From Blastopirellula marina (GTDB lineage Bacteria; Planctomycetota; Planctomycetia; Pirellulales; Pirellulaceae): a stretch of DNA of 57,149 bases. Of the stretch, positions 17,481 through 26,649 are shown piece after piece. The notes below the pieces were generated by a model, which did no database searches, was not told where the DNA came from, and saw only the letters and a program-made list of their open reading frames with translations. A program made the translations under genes and the position numbers. The DNA is taken from positions 1 to 57,149 of the forward strand of contig NZ_PUIA01000010.1 of assembly GCF_002967715.1 (NCBI RefSeq), written 5' to 3'. The number at the start of each line of letters is the position of its first letter. Position 1 is the first letter of the stretch.

Positions 17481-18698
17481 ATGCGTAGCTCGTTGTCCTT
17501 GAAATCCAGCCAAAACGTTGTCGTCCTGGGAGCCACCGGGAGTATCGGATGCAGCACGCTGGATGTCATTCGAGCCAGTAAGGGGGCATTCACACCCTTT
17601 GCTCTGACAGCACACGGGCGTCTGGAGGATCTACTCAAAGCAGCCATCGAGTACCAACCCAAGTACATCGTGGCCAGCGACGAAGCTGCGGCCCAGGAGT
17701 TCGATTGGTCGAAACTCCCCCAACAAACGACCCTACTGACCGGTACCGCAGGCCTGCAGGAAGTAGCCGCCCATCGCGATGCCGATATTATTGTTTCGGC
17801 CATCGTTGGTCGGGCAGGCCTTGAAGGAACTTTCGCGGCAATCGCAGCCGGCAAGCGAGTGGCACTCGCCAACAAAGAAACCCTGGTCGTCGCCGGCCAC
17901 TTGGCAACTAAGTTAGCCGCAGAATCCGGTGCCGAGATCCTACCGGTCGATAGTGAACACAGTGCGATCTTCCAGGCCATGAAAGCCGGACGCGAGGTCG
18001 ACGTTCGCAAGGTCATCCTGACAGCCTCCGGTGGACCTTTCCGTAAGTTCACCCGGCAGCAACTGACCGAAGTCACCGCTGATGAAGCGCTCGATCACCC
18101 AACCTGGAAAATGGGTCCAAAGATCACCGTCGACTCGGCAACGATGATGAACAAGGCTTTAGAGTTAATCGAAGCCAAATGGCTGTTCGACTTGGCGGTC
18201 GATCAGATCGACGTCGTGGTCCATCCCCAATCGATCGTGCATTCGATTGTAGAGTTCGTCGATGGCTCGATGGTTGCCCAAATGAGCCCTCCGGATATGC
18301 GAATGCCCATTCAACTGGCAATGACGTATCCCGAGCGCACCGAGTGTCCTGCCAGACAACTCGACCTGACGGCTGCGTTTTCGCTCGAATTCGAGCCCCC
18401 AGATTACGAGCGTTTCCCTGCCCTTAAACTGGGAAAAGAGGTCGCAGAGCGTGGGGGAACGTGCGGAGCTGTCCTGAACGCCGCGAATGAAGTGGCCGTT
18501 CAGCAGTTTTTAGAAGGTAAAATTCGTTTCGTAGACATTTACCGGGTATGTCGCCACCTGTTGGACGAACACCCGTTTGAATCAAACCCAGAATTAACCC
18601 GGCTGCTCGAGCTTGATGCTTGGGCCCGAGAGGAGTCTATCAAGTGGATCACTTGCTGTTTGCGGCAAGCGAAGGACCAAGCCTGCTCCAATACTTAG
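17481..18698 (+). CDS. dxr: 1-deoxy-D-xylulose 5-phosphate reductoisomerase
   Basis: Second step of the MEP isoprenoid pathway: NADPH-dependent conversion of DXP to 2-C-methyl-D-erythritol 4-phosphate. The NADPH motif GATGSIGCSTLDVI is near residue 17, followed by ANKETLVVAG, the metal/substrate motif LPVDSEHSAIFQ, TASGGPF, and KMGPKITVDSATMMNKALE. Length 405 is typical. The last 55 bases overlap rseP, whose ribosome site lies inside dxr, so the two genes are coupled. It is the first gene of a plus-strand run and is divergent from cmk. Confidence 0.96.
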   Translation: MRSSLSLKSSQNVVVLGATGSIGCSTLDVIRASKGAFTPFALTAHGRLEDLLKAAIEYQPKYIVASDEAAAQEFDWSKLPQQTTLLTGTAGLQEVAAHRDADIIVSAIVGRAGLEGTFAAIAAGKRVALANKETLVVAGHLATKLAAESGAEILPVDSEHSAIFQAMKAGREVDVRKVILTASGGPFRKFTRQQLTEVTADEALDHPTWKMGPKITVDSATMMNKALELIEAKWLFDLAVDQIDVVVHPQSIVHSIVEFVDGSMVAQMSPPDMRMPIQLAMTYPERTECPARQLDLTAAFSLEFEPPDYERFPALKLGKEVAERGGTCGAVLNAANEVAVQQFLEGKIRFVDIYRVCRHLLDEHPFESNPELTRLLELDAWAREESIKWITCCLRQAKDQACSNT

Positions 18699-20746
18699 GC
18701 GGCATTTGGGCCTTCATGCAGGGCATCATCGGCTTGGGCATCGTTATTTTCGTGCACGAACTGGGGCACTTCCTGGTGGCCAAAGCTTGTGGCGTGCGCT
18801 GCGATAAGTTTTACGTTGGTTTCGACGTGCCGATTACCCTCGGCCCCTGGACAATCTCGGCCCTCTGGAAAAAGAAGTGGGGCGAGACCGAATACGGTAT
18901 CGGTACGATCCCGCTGGGTGGCTACGTGAAGATGCTAGGGCAGGACGATAACCCCAACAACGCCGAAGACGAATCGGCCTCGACCATGATTGAAACGGTC
19001 GATGATCAAGGCAACAAGCAGGAAGTCGTGAACCCCCGTAGCTACACCGCCAAGAGCGTGCCGCAGCGAATGGCCATCATTTCCGCTGGCGTGGTTTTCA
19101 ATCTGATTTTCGGTGTGATCTTCGCTGCAATCGCCTACACCATGGGCGTTCCTTACATTCCAGCTCAGGTCAGCTGGCTTCAGCCGGGCTCGCCGGCGTG
19201 GGAAGTCGGGCTCAACCCGGGCGATGAGATCGTCGGCCTGAACTCGGAAGGCAAGGTTCGTAAGGATCTGCGTTTCGACAAAGACATGACCCTGCGGATC
19301 ATCATGAATGGCGACGACAAGGCGATGCCATTCGTGGTGAAGCGTGCCGATGGCCAGCAGGAAGTCATCGATATTGTTCCCAAGAACACCTACAAAGATG
19401 CCCAGCGTCCGACCATCGGTGTCGCTCCGATGTACACAACCAAGATGGTCGTCGCTCCCAAGCTCATGAACATGGTCTTTGGTAGCGATGTCGCCGACAA
19501 ACTGAAGCCTGGCGATAATCTGACTGGCATCAACGGCCAGCCGATCGCCAACTTCCTCGACTACCAGAAGTACGTCGCCAATCACCCATACGACGCGCTC
19601 AAGCTTAAGCTCGAGCGAAAGATCGACAAGGAGAGCGACACGACCGAAGAAGTCGAAGTCGAAATCCCAACGGTGCCTTATCGCGAGACAGGTCTGATCA
19701 TGGAGATCAGCCCAATCCTGGCGATCCGCTCTGGCTCACCCGCCGAAAAGGCCGGACTGAAGGTTGGTGACAAGCTCGTCTCGCTCAACGGCGAAGCTCT
19801 CGGCGATGGCTACACGCTGCCCAGCCGCGAAACGAAGTGGGCTGGTCAAACGATCGAAGTCGTGATCGAACGTGACGGCAAACAGGAAACCAAGTCGATC
19901 GAAACGGTTGTTCCGGAAGGGTTCTCTTCGGAATACATGCCAGGCTATGAAATCGGCCTGCAGACACTAGGACTGACCTTCGACCTGACGACGACCATCG
20001 CCGAGGTTCTGCCGGAAAGCTCGGCAGCCAAAGCTGGTCTTGCCGCTGGCGACGAGATCCTGATCGTCGGCTTCCAAGGCACTACCGATGCGGCCAAGGA
20101 AGTGAATGACGAGATGAAGATCGGTGCGAAGGACGTCAAAGTGAAGACGGACGAGATCGCCTGGCAGGCCGTTCAATGGACCCTGCAAGTCGCTCATCCC
20201 GACACCGAGATGGTGCTCACCGTGAAGAAGAAAGACTCCGGAACGCCGGAAAATGTCTCGGTTTCCAGCGCCCCGTCCAAGACCGACATGTTGCAGAGCC
20301 GTTATCTCCGCTTCGATGTGGAAGAGAAGATCCAGTACGCATCCGGCCTGGGCGATGCCCTGTACCTGGGTGTCCGCGAAGTGGGCGAAGGGATGAATCA
20401 GGTCATTGTCGTTCTGCGGAAGATCTTCTCGGGCGAGATGCAGATCAGCGGTCTGGGTGGCCCAGGCACGATCCTGTACGTGGCCACTGCGGAATCGTCG
20501 CGAGGCGTTTCCCGCTTGTTGATCTTCTTGACGCTCATCAGTGCCAACCTGGCAGTGGTGAACTTCTTACCTATTCCGGTTCTCGACGGCGGGCACATGA
20601 TGTTCCTCCTGTACGAAGGGATCCGCGGCAAAGCGATGAACGAAAAGTGGATGATCCGCCTGACCTACCTGGGGCTGGCCATGGTGCTGACCCTGATGGT
20701 GACGGTCATCTTCCTCGACATCAATCGCTTCTTCCCTTGGGGTTAG
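18644..20746 (+). CDS. rseP: RIP site-2 metalloprotease RseP, multi-PDZ form
   Basis: Intramembrane zinc protease that cleaves transmembrane regulators such as anti-sigma factors. Zinc motif HELGH sits in the first membrane helix; the last part has VNFLPIPVLDGGHMM, the third metal ligand (LDG), followed by two hydrophobic helices. Between them lie three or four PDZ-like units, e.g. LQPGSPAWEVGLNPGDEI, AIRSGSPAEKAGLKVGDKL and LPESSAAKAGLAAGDEI. At 700 residues it is much longer than E. coli RseP (about 450). The start is taken as GTG 18644 with AGGAG 8 bases upstream, inside the end of dxr. Confidence 0.92.
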   Translation: MDHLLFAASEGPSLLQYLGGIWAFMQGIIGLGIVIFVHELGHFLVAKACGVRCDKFYVGFDVPITLGPWTISALWKKKWGETEYGIGTIPLGGYVKMLGQDDNPNNAEDESASTMIETVDDQGNKQEVVNPRSYTAKSVPQRMAIISAGVVFNLIFGVIFAAIAYTMGVPYIPAQVSWLQPGSPAWEVGLNPGDEIVGLNSEGKVRKDLRFDKDMTLRIIMNGDDKAMPFVVKRADGQQEVIDIVPKNTYKDAQRPTIGVAPMYTTKMVVAPKLMNMVFGSDVADKLKPGDNLTGINGQPIANFLDYQKYVANHPYDALKLKLERKIDKESDTTEEVEVEIPTVPYRETGLIMEISPILAIRSGSPAEKAGLKVGDKLVSLNGEALGDGYTLPSRETKWAGQTIEVVIERDGKQETKSIETVVPEGFSSEYMPGYEIGLQTLGLTFDLTTTIAEVLPESSAAKAGLAAGDEILIVGFQGTTDAAKEVNDEMKIGAKDVKVKTDEIAWQAVQWTLQVAHPDTEMVLTVKKKDSGTPENVSVSSAPSKTDMLQSRYLRFDVEEKIQYASGLGDALYLGVREVGEGMNQVIVVLRKIFSGEMQISGLGGPGTILYVATAESSRGVSRLLIFLTLISANLAVVNFLPIPVLDGGHMMFLLYEGIRGKAMNEKWMIRLTYLGLAMVLTLMVTVIFLDINRFFPWG

Positions 20747-20750
20747 TTCG

Positions 20751-21488
20751 CTGACGCCAGAACGTAAAACTGCTCCGCGTCCAAAGGTTGTTCTTTTGGA
20801 CGCGGTCGGCACGGTCATCCGGCCGCTGCCATCGGTCGCCCATGCTTACCAGGCGGCAGGACAATTGCACGGGATTGATCTCGATCTACAGACCATTCGC
20901 CAGCGGTTTTATCAGGCCATCTCGAAATACAGCGTTCACGCTTTTCAAACGAGTCACGGTTCTGACGATCCGCTACGAACGAGCGAGTCATCGGAAATTG
21001 CCCGGTGGCAGGCAATCGTTAACTTCGTTCTTTCGCCGACTACTGACCAGCAGAACGATCTCTTTAAGCATCTGTGGAAACACTTCGGCCAGGCGGAGCA
21101 CTGGTGCCTGTTCGAAGACGTCTCCCCTGCCCTGTCTCGGCTGGCCGACGCCGGCATTCCACTGGGGCTAGCATCGAACTTCGATCAGCGGCTCCGACCG
21201 ATTGCCGAGCAGCACCTGGCAGACTTCGATCTGACACTCTTCATCTCTTCGGAAATCGGCTGGGTAAAACCAGCTTCGCAGTTCTACGAGCACGTTACGC
21301 GTGAACTCGACTGCCAGCCCAATGAGATTTTGCTGATTGGTGACGACTGGGAAAATGACGTGCAAGCACCGCAAATTTTCGGCTGGCAGGCCCTCTATTT
21401 AACCCGTTCCAGCAAACCTGGTGATGGTGATATCCCCAATAGCTATCCAAGCTTAGATGCTGCCGTCGACGCGGTGCTCGCGCGATAG
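20751..21488 (+). CDS. HAD-superfamily hydrolase
   Basis: Probable phosphatase of the haloacid dehalogenase superfamily; substrate unknown. Motif I is KVVLLDAVGTV (nucleophile Asp), motif II/III regions include LGLASNFD and GWVKPAS (Lys), and motif IV is LLIGDDWENDV. Motif I has Ala where most HAD phosphatases have the second Asp (DxD), so the chemistry may differ. The start is uncertain: no ATG or GTG precedes motif I in frame. TTG 20796 would cut into motif I; CTG 20751, only 4 bases after the rseP stop, would keep it and is used here tentatively. Confidence 0.75.
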   Translation: MTPERKTAPRPKVVLLDAVGTVIRPLPSVAHAYQAAGQLHGIDLDLQTIRQRFYQAISKYSVHAFQTSHGSDDPLRTSESSEIARWQAIVNFVLSPTTDQQNDLFKHLWKHFGQAEHWCLFEDVSPALSRLADAGIPLGLASNFDQRLRPIAEQHLADFDLTLFISSEIGWVKPASQFYEHVTRELDCQPNEILLIGDDWENDVQAPQIFGWQALYLTRSSKPGDGDIPNSYPSLDAAVDAVLAR

Positions 21489-21592
21489 CAGCCCTCAAGT
21501 CCGGGCGATAATTGATGTTGGTTCGTTGGGGTGAAACCAGCTACATTAGGGCGATCTATATTGACCCGACCCGCACTGGAAAGGATTCCTTC

Positions 21593-22660
21593 ATGGGCAC
21601 CACGCTGGCACAACTGGCCGAACTTGTTGATGGCAAAGTCTTTGGCGATCCCAATCGTGTCATCACCGGGGCCAACATCATCCGCGACGCGGTTGCCGGC
21701 GAAATTACGCTGATGGATAAGCCCGACCAGGTTGCCATGCTCATGGAAGACTGCCAGGCATCCGCCGTGTTGGTTCGTCAACAATCCGACAAACTGAACA
21801 TCGATTGCATCGTTGTCGCGAACGTCCACGAGGCATTCGGCAAAACGATTCGCTTCTTTCAGCCCTGGGAACAACAAGCCGACGTTGGTATCCACCGCTC
21901 GGCCGTCGTATCTCTGGCTGCGGTCGTCGATCCCACTGCAACCATCGGCGCTGGTGCCGTAATTAGCGACGGCGTCACGATCGGCAAGAACAGCATTATT
22001 CACAGCGGCGTTACCATTCAGGCCGGCTGCCGCATCGGCGACAACGTCATCATTTTCCCAGGCGTGGTCCTGTACGATCGAACCGAAATTGGCGATCGCT
22101 GTATCGTGCATGCCAACGCCGTGCTGGGCGCTTACGGCTTCGGTTACGACTCCTCAAGCGGCAAACACATCCTCTCGGCTCAGCTAGGCAACGTCGTCCT
22201 GGAATCGGACGTCGAAATCGGTGCCGGCACCACGATCGACCGCGGCACCTACGGAGCCACGCTGATTGGCGAAGGCACGAAGATCGACAACAGCGTTCAA
22301 ATCGGACACAACTGTCGCATCGGCAAACATAACCTACTCTGCTCGCAAGTCGGCATCGCTGGCAGTTCGAGCACCGGTGATTACGTAGTCATGGCCGGTC
22401 AAGTCGGCGTTCGCGATCATGTCCACATCGGTACCGGCGCAATGGTAGGGGCCAAAGCTGGTGTTAGCACGGATATTCCCGCAGGACAGCAAAGCTTGGG
22501 CGTGCCTGCCGGTCCGGCCAAGGTGGTCTTAGGCGAACACATGGCGATCAAAAAGTTGCCGGAGATGCGAAAGACCATCAAGCAGTTGGCCAAACGAATC
22601 GAACAACTGGAAAAGGAAGCCGAAGTGATCGTCGAACCGGTCATTCGGAAAGCCTCGTAA
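21593..22660 (+). CDS. lpxD: UDP-3-O-acylglucosamine N-acyltransferase LpxD
   Basis: Adds the second acyl chain in lipid A synthesis. An N-terminal uridine-binding domain (about residues 1-100, LAELVDGKVFGDPNRVITGAN) is followed by a left-handed beta-helix of hexapeptide repeats (IGAGAVISDGVTIGKNSIIHSG...), containing the catalytic-type segment SSTGDYVVMAGQVGVRDHV, and a C-terminal helix (MRKTIKQLAKRIEQLEKEAEV). The ATG at 21593 has AAGGA about 8 bases upstream; the in-frame start at 21512 is less likely. It is followed by lpxI at 10 bases. Confidence 0.94.
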   Translation: MGTTLAQLAELVDGKVFGDPNRVITGANIIRDAVAGEITLMDKPDQVAMLMEDCQASAVLVRQQSDKLNIDCIVVANVHEAFGKTIRFFQPWEQQADVGIHRSAVVSLAAVVDPTATIGAGAVISDGVTIGKNSIIHSGVTIQAGCRIGDNVIIFPGVVLYDRTEIGDRCIVHANAVLGAYGFGYDSSSGKHILSAQLGNVVLESDVEIGAGTTIDRGTYGATLIGEGTKIDNSVQIGHNCRIGKHNLLCSQVGIAGSSSTGDYVVMAGQVGVRDHVHIGTGAMVGAKAGVSTDIPAGQQSLGVPAGPAKVVLGEHMAIKKLPEMRKTIKQLAKRIEQLEKEAEVIVEPVIRKAS

Positions 22661-22670
22661 GAATCGCCTC

Positions 22671-23561
22671 ATGGACAGTTCGCAATTACCTCCGGTTGGA
22701 CTTTTGGCCGGATGGGGAAACCTGCCGATCGTCGTGGCCGAAGCAATTCAGCGCAGTGGCCGACGTGTGGTATGCGCCGCCGTCAAAGACCATGCTGACC
22801 CTGTCTTGGAAGAACTTTGCGACGCGACCGTCTGGGTTGGGCTTGGCCAGCTTGGCAAAGTGAAACGTCACTTTCAGAAGCACCACGCGACCGAAGTGAC
22901 CATGGCAGGAAAAATCCATAAGGTGCGGATCTTCGATCGTGGATTCCTGTGGAACCACTTCCCCGACTGGTTCTGCTTTCGGACATTTGCTCCGCATCTG
23001 TGGGGCACGAAAGATCGCAAGGACGATACGCTCCTACTGGCCATCGTTGATGCGTTCGCCGCCAGCGGAATTACCTTCTACCCTGCTACCGACTATGCAC
23101 CGGAGTTGCTCGTGAATTTTGGCGTCATTGCAGGTCCCCAGCCCAGTGCAAAGCTACTGCGGGACATTCAGTTCGGTTGGGAAATGGCCAAGGAGCTTGG
23201 GCGTCTGGATGTTGGCCAGAGCGTTGCCGTCAAGAACCAGGCCGTGCTGGCGTTGGAAGCCATTGAAGGGACCGACGCGTGCATTCAGCGAGCCGGTACC
23301 CTGTGCAAAGCTGGCGGGTTCACGGTCGTGAAAGTGGCCAAACCACAGCAAGACATGCGATTTGATGTCCCCACGATTGGTGTAGGCACGTTGCAGACCA
23401 TGGTCGATGCCGGGGCAAGCACACTGGTACTCGAAGCAGAAAAAACAATTCTCCTCGACGAGCCAGCCGTGTTAGAATTTGCAAAGACCCATCGTTTGTC
23501 GATTCTTGCCGTGAGCGAGGATCGCCTCGCCGAATTTGCTCCCTCTTCGGAAGCGGCCTAG
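22671..23561 (+). CDS. lpxI: UDP-2,3-diacylglucosamine pyrophosphatase LpxI
   Basis: Hydrolyses UDP-2,3-diacylglucosamine to lipid X in lipid A synthesis; LpxI (DUF1009) replaces LpxH in many bacteria. The 296-residue protein opens with VGLLAGWGNLPIVVAEA, then VWVGLGQLGKVKRHFQKHHATEVTMAGKIHK, and the second domain has VGQSVAVKNQAVLALEAIEGTDACI and VLEAEKTILLDEP. All are typical of the family. Only 10 bases separate it from lpxD. Confidence 0.93.
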   Translation: MDSSQLPPVGLLAGWGNLPIVVAEAIQRSGRRVVCAAVKDHADPVLEELCDATVWVGLGQLGKVKRHFQKHHATEVTMAGKIHKVRIFDRGFLWNHFPDWFCFRTFAPHLWGTKDRKDDTLLLAIVDAFAASGITFYPATDYAPELLVNFGVIAGPQPSAKLLRDIQFGWEMAKELGRLDVGQSVAVKNQAVLALEAIEGTDACIQRAGTLCKAGGFTVVKVAKPQQDMRFDVPTIGVGTLQTMVDAGASTLVLEAEKTILLDEPAVLEFAKTHRLSILAVSEDRLAEFAPSSEAA

Positions 23562-23593
23562 CAATGTTGCCTGGCCGCCCCAACCAGGATCCT

Positions 23594-24301
23594 ATGCTTC
23601 GTACTGCTATTCTCGCCGTTGCTTTTCTGTGCTTTGCCACCCAGTTCGCTGCCGCTCAGCAGGACGTTACGTCGGTGGATGGCCGCCCTATTTATCAAGG
23701 GCGTGAGATTGCTCAGACCATGCATTACAACGGTGCCCCCTGGTTGATTCGCGAAAGCCGTCAGCGGGAAGAAGACTGCCAGAAGATGCTCGAGAACCTG
23801 GGCGTGAAGCCAGGGATGACCATCTGCGACATGGGCTGCGGCAATGGCTTCTACAGCCTCAAGCTGGCCGAGATGGTGGGCAAAGAAGGTAAGATTCTGG
23901 CCGTCGATATTCAACCGGAAATGCTACGTCTGCTGAAAGCCCGGGCGGAAGAAGAGGGGATCGAGAACATCGATTTGATTCTCGGTGACATCGACAACCC
24001 GAAACTGCCAGAGGGCAAAGTCGATATGATCCTCTGCGTCGACGTCTATCACGAGTTCTCGCACCCGGTCGAAATGCTGACCGGAATGCGTCAATCCCTG
24101 AAACCAGACGGCAAGGTGGCACTACTCGAGTTTCGTATGGAAGACCCGAACGTCCCCATCAAGCTGCTTCACAAGATGAGTAAGAAACAGGCAATCCTTG
24201 AATACGAAGCCAACGGTTTTCAGTTGGCCAGCGAATTCGACGGGCTGCCGTGGCAGCACATGATGTTCTTTGAAAAGGCGAAACAAACGCCGGAAGAGTA
24301 A
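23594..24301 (+). CDS. Exported class I SAM-dependent methyltransferase
   Basis: Residues 1-20 form a signal peptide (LRTAILAVAFLCFATQFAAA-Q). After it comes a methyltransferase fold with motif I MTICDMGCGNGFYSLKLAEMVG, the acidic end of strand 2 (ILAVDIQPEM), ILGDIDNP and ILCVDVYHEF. Such proteins are common in planctomycetes; the substrate is unknown, and how an exported enzyme gets SAM is unclear. The start at 23594 has AGGAT just upstream. It follows lpxI by 32 bases and may be the last gene of that transcript. Confidence 0.82.
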   Translation: MLRTAILAVAFLCFATQFAAAQQDVTSVDGRPIYQGREIAQTMHYNGAPWLIRESRQREEDCQKMLENLGVKPGMTICDMGCGNGFYSLKLAEMVGKEGKILAVDIQPEMLRLLKARAEEEGIENIDLILGDIDNPKLPEGKVDMILCVDVYHEFSHPVEMLTGMRQSLKPDGKVALLEFRMEDPNVPIKLLHKMSKKQAILEYEANGFQLASEFDGLPWQHMMFFEKAKQTPEE

Positions 24302-24347
24302 CCAGCAACGACAAGCCTGATCCGACGCTGCTGGCTTAGCTTCTGTT

Positions 24348-25112
24348 TCATTTCCCGGCGTGCTGAAGTTGATCACGCAGACGCCGAGCTTCGGCCAGGT
24401 GTTGCTCGGCCATCTTCTTCTCTTGCAGACTCAGCTGCATAAGCTTCGGCTGATCCGAGATCTTGATCGCTCCGAGCTCGGCAAACATCCAGGCATGGGC
24501 ACGGATTGTCTGGTCGAGATAGGCCGTGTCGAAATCGGTACCTTCCAACGCATCCAGCCGCTCGACCACCGACTTGATGTGGTCTTTTACGGCCGCCAGT
24601 TGATACTGAACGACATCGACGTCTTTTTCGACTTCGCTATTCTCTTTGCTGGACAGTTTCTGGGGTGGGGCATCGGCTTTCGGCTCCACCGGTTTGGGGC
24701 GGCCTTCCAAAACCCACTTGTTATCACGAATGCTCTCGGCATCGGCGCGTTCCTGTTGGGTTCCCGGTTCCCCGCGAGGATAGCGAATATCGGTTTCGAT
24801 CGACTCGATCGATTCCAGATGGTCGGCATCGATCAGTGGTTCGAGCGCCTTTTCTAGTTTTTCATGCTTGGCGACAAGTTCCTGGGCGAATGACTTCACG
24901 GCCTTCGACTGGGCTTTCTTCTCCGCCATCTCTCCTAGAACGATCGCTTCTTTGTTCATCAAAAGCAATTTAATCGCGATATGCGAACCCAATGCATCGA
25001 CATCCGCGGCTGCTTGCTTTTCGGGAGCCGCCGGTGATTGAGCGAAAGTGGGGGCCGCAAATAGGGCTCCCAATAGAATCACGCAACCAGTAAGTTTCAC
25101 GCAGGTCGACAT
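24348..25112 (-). CDS. Exported DUF4142-like helical protein
   Basis: 254 residues with a signal peptide (GCVILLGALFAAPTFA-Q). The mature part is mostly long helices: LLMNKEAIVLGEMAEKKAQSKAVKSFAQELVAKHEKLEKAL matches the DUF4142 pattern, a ferritin-like periplasmic helical bundle of unknown function. A second helical segment (residues about 165-250) could complete the bundle. The start at 25112 has CGGAG 8 bases upstream; the longer frame to 25316 overlaps the preceding gene. It lies 55 bases downstream of the signalling operon and might be co-transcribed with it. Confidence 0.7.
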   Translation of the reverse strand: MSTCVKLTGCVILLGALFAAPTFAQSPAAPEKQAAADVDALGSHIAIKLLLMNKEAIVLGEMAEKKAQSKAVKSFAQELVAKHEKLEKALEPLIDADHLESIESIETDIRYPRGEPGTQQERADAESIRDNKWVLEGRPKPVEPKADAPPQKLSSKENSEVEKDVDVVQYQLAAVKDHIKSVVERLDALEGTDFDTAYLDQTIRAHAWMFAELGAIKISDQPKLMQLSLQEKKMAEQHLAEARRLRDQLQHAGK

Positions 25113-25167
25113 GGGTAAAACTCCGTTCGAGAAAAAGTTAGTCACCCCAAGCCCCACTTGCCAGCAC

Positions 25168-26205
25168 TTAGAATGTTGGCAATCCGTCGAGCTGGTTGCC
25201 GTTGGGTAAATCCACGCGGATCTGAACCTGGCCATCTTGAGTCTCTGCCCAAATCGTACCCTGCAACTGTTCGACGAGAAGTCGAATAATCTCGATTCCC
25301 GTGCAAACCGTGTCATCTGCGGTCAGGGCCGCTCGGGACGAAAGCTGAGCCTGAAGCTCTTCGATGCTCTTCGTTTTCGGCACGAATTTGAGCAGAATCT
25401 GTCCTTGTTCGATCTCGGAGTAAACTGCGAACGTCGCCTCAGGCGTACCGTCTTCGATAAGGAAGTCGAACAGGCCTCGACAAATAGACTGAACTGCCTC
25501 TCGGTCAGACTTGAACGTAGTCGTGGTCTGATCGGAGACTTCAATTTCCAAATCAGCCGTCCGATTCTTCATCTCGTGAAGAACTTCTGCGAGCACCTCG
25601 CTCAAACGAACAGGCTCGGCGTGCCACGAGGTCGAGGCCAGTCGCGAATAGGCCGTCAGTCCGTCCATCAAGTGATCAAGCTGATCCAGGAACGGAGCCT
25701 TGGCTTCCAAGTCGGTAGCGCCATCGAGACAAGCTTGCCGAATGGCCGATGTGGTCTGACGACATTTCGTTGCAGCCACTTGAATCACCCGCTGCAGCGT
25801 CTGACGGTGCCGCATCGACTGCCGATCGGATTGCACGTGTCGCATGGCATTAGTCAAACTGCGGCACAGTGTCGCACGTGTCAAATCGTCTTTGATCAGG
25901 TAATCCTGACAGCCTTGCTTAATGGCATCGATGGCGAGCTGCTCGTGCCCCATGGCGGTCATCATCACCACCGGTAGTTCACGTGCAATTGCATCGGGCA
26001 GCACCTGAAAGCCAGTCCCGTCAGGCAGGCGATAATCGAGCAGTACGCACTGAAAACGCTCGGTGCTCAGCAAGCTTCGGCCCGACTCAATGCTGGAAGC
26101 CTCGTCGATCTGGTAGTCGCTACCCAGCAGACGCTTGATAAGCATCCGAAACACCGAATCGTCTTCGATGAGCAAAATCTTGGGCGTTTCTACGGCAACG
26201 TTCAT
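25168..26205 (-). CDS. Receiver domain fused to a degenerate histidine-kinase module
   Basis: Residues 1-120 are a complete CheY-like receiver (acidic pocket EDD at 14-16, phospho-acceptor Asp57, Thr83, Lys105). Residues about 130-345 resemble a kinase dimerisation helix pair plus ATPase domain: the segment TGIEIIRLLVEQLQGTIWAE aligns with the usual G2 region. But no H-box His, no N-box Asn and no DxGxG are visible, so it should not be an active kinase. It may bind or regulate the kinase encoded two genes upstream. The start is ATG 26205, 12 bases after the preceding gene; the codon before it is TTG. Third gene of the operon. Confidence 0.75.
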   Translation of the reverse strand: MNVAVETPKILLIEDDSVFRMLIKRLLGSDYQIDEASSIESGRSLLSTERFQCVLLDYRLPDGTGFQVLPDAIARELPVVMMTAMGHEQLAIDAIKQGCQDYLIKDDLTRATLCRSLTNAMRHVQSDRQSMRHRQTLQRVIQVAATKCRQTTSAIRQACLDGATDLEAKAPFLDQLDHLMDGLTAYSRLASTSWHAEPVRLSEVLAEVLHEMKNRTADLEIEVSDQTTTTFKSDREAVQSICRGLFDFLIEDGTPEATFAVYSEIEQGQILLKFVPKTKSIEELQAQLSSRAALTADDTVCTGIEIIRLLVEQLQGTIWAETQDGQVQIRVDLPNGNQLDGLPTF

Positions 26206-26217
26206 CAACGATAACTT

Positions 26218-26649
26218 CTAAGCACAAATCGGAAATTCATTGATCTCGGCATAAGTACCGAGCAATTGAATCAGGTTTCTAAACTCGACGCCTGCGTTCG
26301 ATTTGGTAATGTAACCGGCCACACAATGCGAATACGCAGTTAATTTATCCTTTGGGTCGTTCGATGTTGTCAATACAAAAACGACACTCTTACGCAGCTC
26401 TTCGTCTGCCCGAATCGCCGCAAGGAATTCCGGACCATTCATCTGCGGCAGCTTTAAGTCAAGCAGCACGACATACGGCACATTCTGAAAGTCGCCATCT
26501 TTCTTACGCAGCATTGCTAGTGCCTGAATACCGTTGGTCGCTCGATATAAAGGACATGCCACCCCGGCCTTGGCGAAACCGCGCTTCACCGCTTCGGCAT
26601 CAATGTCGTCGTCCTCTACCAGTAATACTCGGAGATTAGGGGATATCAT
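26218..26649 (-). CDS. Single-domain response regulator, Rcp1/CheY-like
   Basis: 143-residue stand-alone receiver: EDDD near 12-15, phospho-acceptor Asp64 in LLDLKLPQMNG, Thr94/95 and Lys116 in ITKS. The pattern resembles Rcp1-type regulators that partner with sensor kinases of the phytochrome/PAS type. No output domain, so it may pass phosphate on or act by protein contact. Start 26649 overlaps the kinase stop as ATGA, with AGGAG 7 bases upstream: strong evidence for a cognate pair. Confidence 0.9.
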   Translation of the reverse strand: MISPNLRVLLVEDDDIDAEAVKRGFAKAGVACPLYRATNGIQALAMLRKKDGDFQNVPYVVLLDLKLPQMNGPEFLAAIRADEELRKSVVFVLTTSNDPKDKLTAYSHCVAGYITKSNAGVEFRNLIQLLGTYAEINEFPICA

